Shown: positions 30,733 through 31,907 of the stretch, piece after piece | Position numbering within the stretch: the stretch's first letter is position 1 | Layout: every line of letters starts with the position of its first letter | From: an uncultured Fretibacterium sp. | GTDB lineage: Bacteria > Synergistota > Synergistia > Synergistales > Aminobacteriaceae | DNA: 31,907 bases | NCBI RefSeq assembly: GCF_963548695.1 | Contig: NZ_CAUUWA010000025.1 | Coordinates: forward strand, 1-31,907 | Direction: 5' to 3' | Program-made: the position numbers and the translations under genes | The notes under the pieces: model-generated | What the model was told of the DNA's origin: nothing | The model's input: only the letters and a program-made list of their open reading frames with translations | Database searches by the model: none

Positions 30733-31907
30733 CTACAATCGATCGTGTTGCAATTCGATGCTCGTTCCTCTGCCTCTATACGGCCTTGCCAGTTCGACGT
30801 CCGCCGACGAGGCGGACTGCAGGGTGCCGGCGTGCAGCGGGAGCTTTCGGTTGCTCAGCACCATCAGCCTTCCCGCGTCGTAAAGCACGTTGACCTCCTG
30901 CGGCAGGGGGGCAATAAGCGGTTGCTCGCTCCCTATCAACAGAAAGACCCGTTCTTTTCCCTCCCAGAGGAGGTGCAGCGCTGTGTCGTTCTCCACCTTC
31001 TGCTCCGCGAATCCCGGCATCAGCGGGCCGTTGACCGACACGGAGTCCTTTAGCGTGTAGAAGAACAGGGAGGGCCGGTTCATGGCGTACTGGGCCAGTA
31101 CATAGCGCCCTGCCCCTCTCAAAGCCAGCCCCACCTCCCGCATGGAGGTGCTCTCCGCCAGGAGGTCGAAGACCCCGGCCAGGGGAAGGAGTGCCAGCAT
31201 CGCCGCGGCGGAGAGGTTGCGCATCATCTTGGCCGACTGTCGCGTCCTGGCGTAATACCAGCTCGCAGCGCCGAACAGGACCAGGAAGACGGCCCAGGGA
31301 ACGATGGAGAGCAGCGCGGACGAGAGGACGGGAAAGGCCCCGAGGAGCAGGAGCAGCCCGACGGTGAGGGCGAGCAGCAGGTAAATCAGGTTGAGCGCCA
31401 CGGCGCCCTGCAGCACGCGGACCCGGTCCTTGTCCAGCCACTCGTCGAGACAGTCCCCGGTCAGCGCCGCCAGGGGCGCGAGGCAGGAGACGAGGGTCAG
31501 GGCGTCGCCCATGAACACCCCGAAGAGGAGGAGCACCCCCGCCCCGGTGAGCAGAAGGAGCCTCGGGCCCTCCGGGTTCAGCAGGTCCTCCCCGCTCCTC
31601 GGCCACGAGGCCGCGACCGCGCGCAGCAGGAACCCCGTCCAGGGAAGGCTCCCCACCGCCAGGACCGGCAGGGCGAAGGAGGCGGAGGGCAGGGCTGCGG
31701 GCGTACGGCAGAGCATCAGTGTCAGGGCCATCGGGTTCTCCAGGCGCAGCAGGAGCATGTAGCTCAGCACCAGCAACACCGTGACCGCGACGCCCGGCCC
31801 GTAAAGCAGGGATCGGGTCAGCACCTTGGGGTCGTCGGTCAGGGCCGAGTAAAGGTAAAGGCAGAGCCACGGCAGAAGGATGCCCTCCGGGCCGTGGACG
31901 ATGAAGG
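30733..31907 (-). CDS. ArnT/PMT-like membrane glycosyltransferase, C-terminal part
   Basis: The gene enters from the right edge, and about 390 C-terminal residues are present. The frame stays open to the end of the window, reading FIVHGPEGILLPWLCLYLY ahead of the GTG at 31824, so the true start lies outside. Hydrophobic segments alternate as in ArnT/dolichol-phosphate-mannosyl transferase proteins. VHGPEGILLPW and SLPWTGFLLRAVAASWPRSG align with VHGRHEPFWFFVP and LVPWTGMLLEALHAARG of the ArnT at 17832-19496. The SxSKLIPY motif is replaced by GVFMGDALTLV. It ends in a soluble domain (about 110 residues after NRPSLFFYTL). It is probably a paralogous glycosyltransferase acting on undecaprenyl-linked sugars; the acceptor is unknown. 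Confidence 0.72.
   Translation of the reverse strand, partial: FIVHGPEGILLPWLCLYLYSALTDDPKVLTRSLLYGPGVAVTVLLVLSYMLLLRLENPMALTLMLCRTPAALPSASFALPVLAVGSLPWTGFLLRAVAASWPRSGEDLLNPEGPRLLLLTGAGVLLLFGVFMGDALTLVSCLAPLAALTGDCLDEWLDKDRVRVLQGAVALNLIYLLLALTVGLLLLLGAFPVLSSALLSIVPWAVFLVLFGAASWYYARTRQSAKMMRNLSAAAMLALLPLAGVFDLLAESTSMREVGLALRGAGRYVLAQYAMNRPSLFFYTLKDSVSVNGPLMPGFAEQKVENDTALHLLWEGKERVFLLIGSEQPLIAPLPQEVNVLYDAGRLMVLSNRKLPLHAGTLQSASSADVELARPYRGRGTSIELQHDRL

Overview
The window is 31.9 kb of GC-rich bacterial DNA. It looks like a diderm, anaerobic, amino-acid- or peptide-fermenting organism, and Synergistota is my best guess. This rests on gene content, not on a marker gene: a full oligopeptide ABC transporter beside an M20 peptidase and a YfcC/DcuC-type carrier, a formate/nitrite channel, L-Ara4N lipid A modification genes (so an outer membrane), and a lipoate ligase/lipoyl synthase pair. 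Most genes up to about 27.0 kb are on the minus strand. Three genes (27.2-30.6 kb) are on the plus strand, and the last is again minus.

Layout, left to right. 1-532: a formate/nitrite transporter running off the left edge, with a 15-bp tandem repeat in its leader. 713-9179: a peptide-uptake block, read right to left as dppB, dppC, dppD, dppF, a YfcC-family carrier, an M20 peptidase and a periplasmic binding protein. dppC appears to start at AUA. 9389-12065: mnmE and a CCA/poly(A)-polymerase-like gene whose catalytic DxD is broken. 12120-13043: an Rpn/PD-(D/E)XK nuclease-family protein. 13148-20506: a tight operon for 4-amino-4-deoxy-L-arabinose modification. In transcription order it holds the ArnA dehydrogenase part, ArnT, ArnC, the ArnA formyltransferase part, ArnD and a cardiolipin-synthase-type phospholipase D. 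ArnA is split into two genes and no ArnB is present here. 20629-24798: a 1389-residue SNF2-family helicase with its own promoter.

24.85-26.0 kb is a decayed, atypical stretch and the most curious part of the window. It holds a 27-codon ORF for a leucine/arginine heptad-repeat amphipathic peptide whose Shine-Dalgarno sits in a GAAA-capped hairpin. A strongly folded segment with a possible pseudoknot follows. Next come an AAA ATPase cut off after about 75 residues and a C-terminal remnant of an iron-type ABC ATPase. An AraC-family regulator (25990-27045) is divergent from a GLUG-repeat surface lipoprotein (27249-28505), and the shared intergenic region carries direct repeats at 22-bp spacing. 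28752-30638 holds lplA and lipA. 30733-31907 is the C-terminal part of a second ArnT/PMT-type membrane glycosyltransferase.

How the genes fit together: the left third imports peptides and probably trims them. The middle supplies tRNA wobble modification and remodels the outer membrane (L-Ara4N-lipid A plus cardiolipin). The right third makes lipoyl cofactor. Short tandem repeats with 12-18-bp periods occur again and again at gene starts or in leaders (555-629, 7160-7187, 10743-10796, 12247-12294, 24918-24947, 28687-28722), which suggests frequent small duplications in this genome.
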